Part shown: positions 12,099 through 12,798 of the stretch, piece after piece
Position numbering within the stretch: position 1 is the first letter of the stretch
Layout of the letters: each line of letters opens with the position of its first letter
Assembly (NCBI GenBank): GCA_937983085.1
Contig: CALJKZ010000182.1
Location: 1 to 12,798, forward strand
Origin: an uncultured Gemmatimonadales bacterium
Lineage (GTDB): Bacteria > Gemmatimonadota > Gemmatimonadetes > Longimicrobiales > Gaopeijiaceae
DNA: 12,798 nucleotides
Direction of reading: 5' to 3'
Translations under genes and position numbers: made by a program
Notes under the pieces: model-generated
Seen by the model: only the letters and a program-made list of their open reading frames with translations
The model's database searches: none
What the model was told of the DNA's origin: nothing

Positions 12099-12798
12099 AT
12101 GCCCCTCACCAAGCGACAGAAAGAGATCCTCGACTACATCGAGTCGTTCATCGACGATCAGGGGTACGCGCCGAGCTTCGAGGAGATCGCCGAGCACTTC
12201 GGGTACTCTTCCCTCGCCACGGTGCACGAGCATCTCAGCAATCTGGAGCGCAAGGGTTACATCCGGAAGTCCTACAACGAGAGCCGTTCCATCGAGCTCG
12301 TGGGCCACGAGACGGACACTCCCGTACTGGAACTCCCCCTCCTGGGTTCGGTGGCCGCCGGACTGCCCATCGAAGCCGTCCAGGACACCGAGACCCTGGC
12401 CGTGCCCCCGGACATGGTGAGCCGGCGACGGGACAACTACGTCCTGCGAGTCGAGGGGAATTCCATGATCGAGGAGCAGATCCGCGACGGCGACTACATC
12501 GTCGTCGAGGCGCAGGAATCGGCCGAGGACGGGCAGATGGTCGTCGCCCTGGTGGCGGACGAAGCGGCGACGGTCCACGCGCGCGTCCTGGCGTTCGGGC
12601 CGCGCGTAGCGGGCATCGTCGGCGTCCGAGTGCCGCCCGTGCGGGCGGTGCACCTGGCGCGCGCGGATGCGCGAGTTGATGCCGTCGCTGGCGACGATCA
12701 GGTCGGCGTCGGGGAAGTCCTCGTCGCTGAGCACCTCGGTCTCGAAGACCAGCTTGACGCCGAGTTCCTCGCAGCGCGCCTGCAGGATGTTGAGCAGC
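12099..12798 (+). CDS. lexA: LexA SOS repressor, C-terminus replaced after residue 159; frame open to the window edge
   Basis: LexA represses DNA-repair genes and self-cleaves when RecA is activated. The ATG at 12099 has an excellent ribosome site, AGGGAGGG at 12087-12094. Residues 1-68 are the winged-helix domain (LTKRQKEILDYIESFID, then SFEEIAEHFGYSSLATVHEH). The cleavage site is Ala87-Gly88 (GSVAAGLPIEA). Nucleophile Ser122 lies in EGNSMIEEQIRDGD. Homology continues to VVALVADEAATV (residue 159), where the family next has the catalytic Lys (TVKRFYRE). Here residue 160 is His (codon 12576-12578), and what follows is a GC-rich frame with no LexA residues that merely stays open to 12798. The last ~140 bases code for another protein on the opposite strand. 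The gene is therefore intact only to about 12575. This looks like a chimeric join or a breakpoint. Confidence 0.85.
   Translation, partial: MPLTKRQKEILDYIESFIDDQGYAPSFEEIAEHFGYSSLATVHEHLSNLERKGYIRKSYNESRSIELVGHETDTPVLELPLLGSVAAGLPIEAVQDTETLAVPPDMVSRRRDNYVLRVEGNSMIEEQIRDGDYIVVEAQESAEDGQMVVALVADEAATVHARVLAFGPRVAGIVGVRVPPVRAVHLARADARVDAVAGDDQVGVGEVLVAEHLGLEDQLDAEFLAARLQDVEQ
12633..12648. repeat. Perfect 7-bp hairpin in the lexA/monooxygenase junction
   Basis: CCGCCCG and CGGGCGG flank a 2-base loop (TG). It lies in the roughly 85-base stretch (12576-12659) that matches neither LexA nor the flavoprotein. No T-run follows, so it is not an obvious terminator. Short inverted repeats are common at amplification or template-switch joins, and that is the only significance I give it. 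Confidence 0.5.
12660..12797 (-). CDS. Internal fragment of a class A flavoprotein monooxygenase (salicylyl-/anthraniloyl-CoA hydroxylase-like)
   Basis: Read on the minus strand from 12797, the frame gives LLNILQARCEELGVKLVFET and then LSDEDFPDADLIVASDGINS followed by RIR. The DG motif (ASDGxNSxxR), which contacts FAD and NADPH in class A aromatic hydroxylases, is clear. The preceding RLLNILQAR-type helix is characteristic of the salicylyl-CoA / anthraniloyl-CoA hydroxylase group. Only about 46 residues are recognisable. After SRIR the family normally continues with a Tyr-Ala stretch and a conserved WLGT, but the frame continues instead with RQVHRPHGRHSDADD and then runs antisense through lexA. 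The fragment is thus cut at both ends: by the window edge and by the junction. The exact substrate class is uncertain. Confidence 0.55.

Noticed and set aside
12576..12798. The plus-strand lexA frame staying open to the window end as a novel LexA C-terminal domain
   Set aside because: The sequence is Val/Ala/Arg-rich with no LexA residues, and the opposite strand has a recognisable flavoprotein motif, so the open frame is a by-product of composition.

Overview
This is a GC-rich, densely coded bacterial window. Gene style, codon bias and protein motifs suggest a Gemmatimonadota-like organism. This is inference: no rRNA or other firm phylogenetic marker is present. Genes are tightly packed, with many GTG starts and several 4-base GTGA stop/start overlaps.

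Layout, left to right. (1) Positions 1-1517, minus strand: an outer-membrane uptake cluster. It runs from a small exported Cys/His protein, to a surface-type lipoprotein, to the N-terminal part of a TonB-dependent receptor with a carboxypeptidase-regulatory-like domain that leaves the window. (2) Positions 1591-3541, minus strand: a housekeeping operon of a YqeK-type HD phosphohydrolase, a membrane-anchored LytR_C-domain protein and signal peptidase I (lepB). (3) Positions 3656-5332, plus strand: an NFACT protein (RqcH/FbpA family, ribosome quality control). (4) Positions 5339-12037, minus strand: a tryptophan operon in the order trpC, trpF, trpB, a HEAT-repeat protein, an HD-GYP protein, trpA. 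The two non-biosynthetic genes sit between the two tryptophan synthase subunit genes and appear to share a related N-terminal domain. (5) From 12099, plus strand: lexA, divergent from trpC.

The lexA/trpC intergenic region carries the clearest regulatory signal. It holds two perfect copies of TTCGGT-N5-TTCGGGT, that is four TTCGG half-sites at 11, 15 and 11 base steps. One copy fills the spacer of a plausible lexA promoter and overlaps the only workable trpC start. This looks like a direct-repeat LexA autoregulatory operator.

The right edge is suspicious. LexA homology stops exactly at the catalytic lysine codon (about 12576). The last ~140 bases instead encode, on the opposite strand, part of a class A flavoprotein monooxygenase. 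An assembly or amplification chimera, or a real rearrangement breaking lexA, would explain it.

No rRNA, tRNA, CRISPR array or insertion sequence was seen. No stretch over 300 bases lacks a gene.
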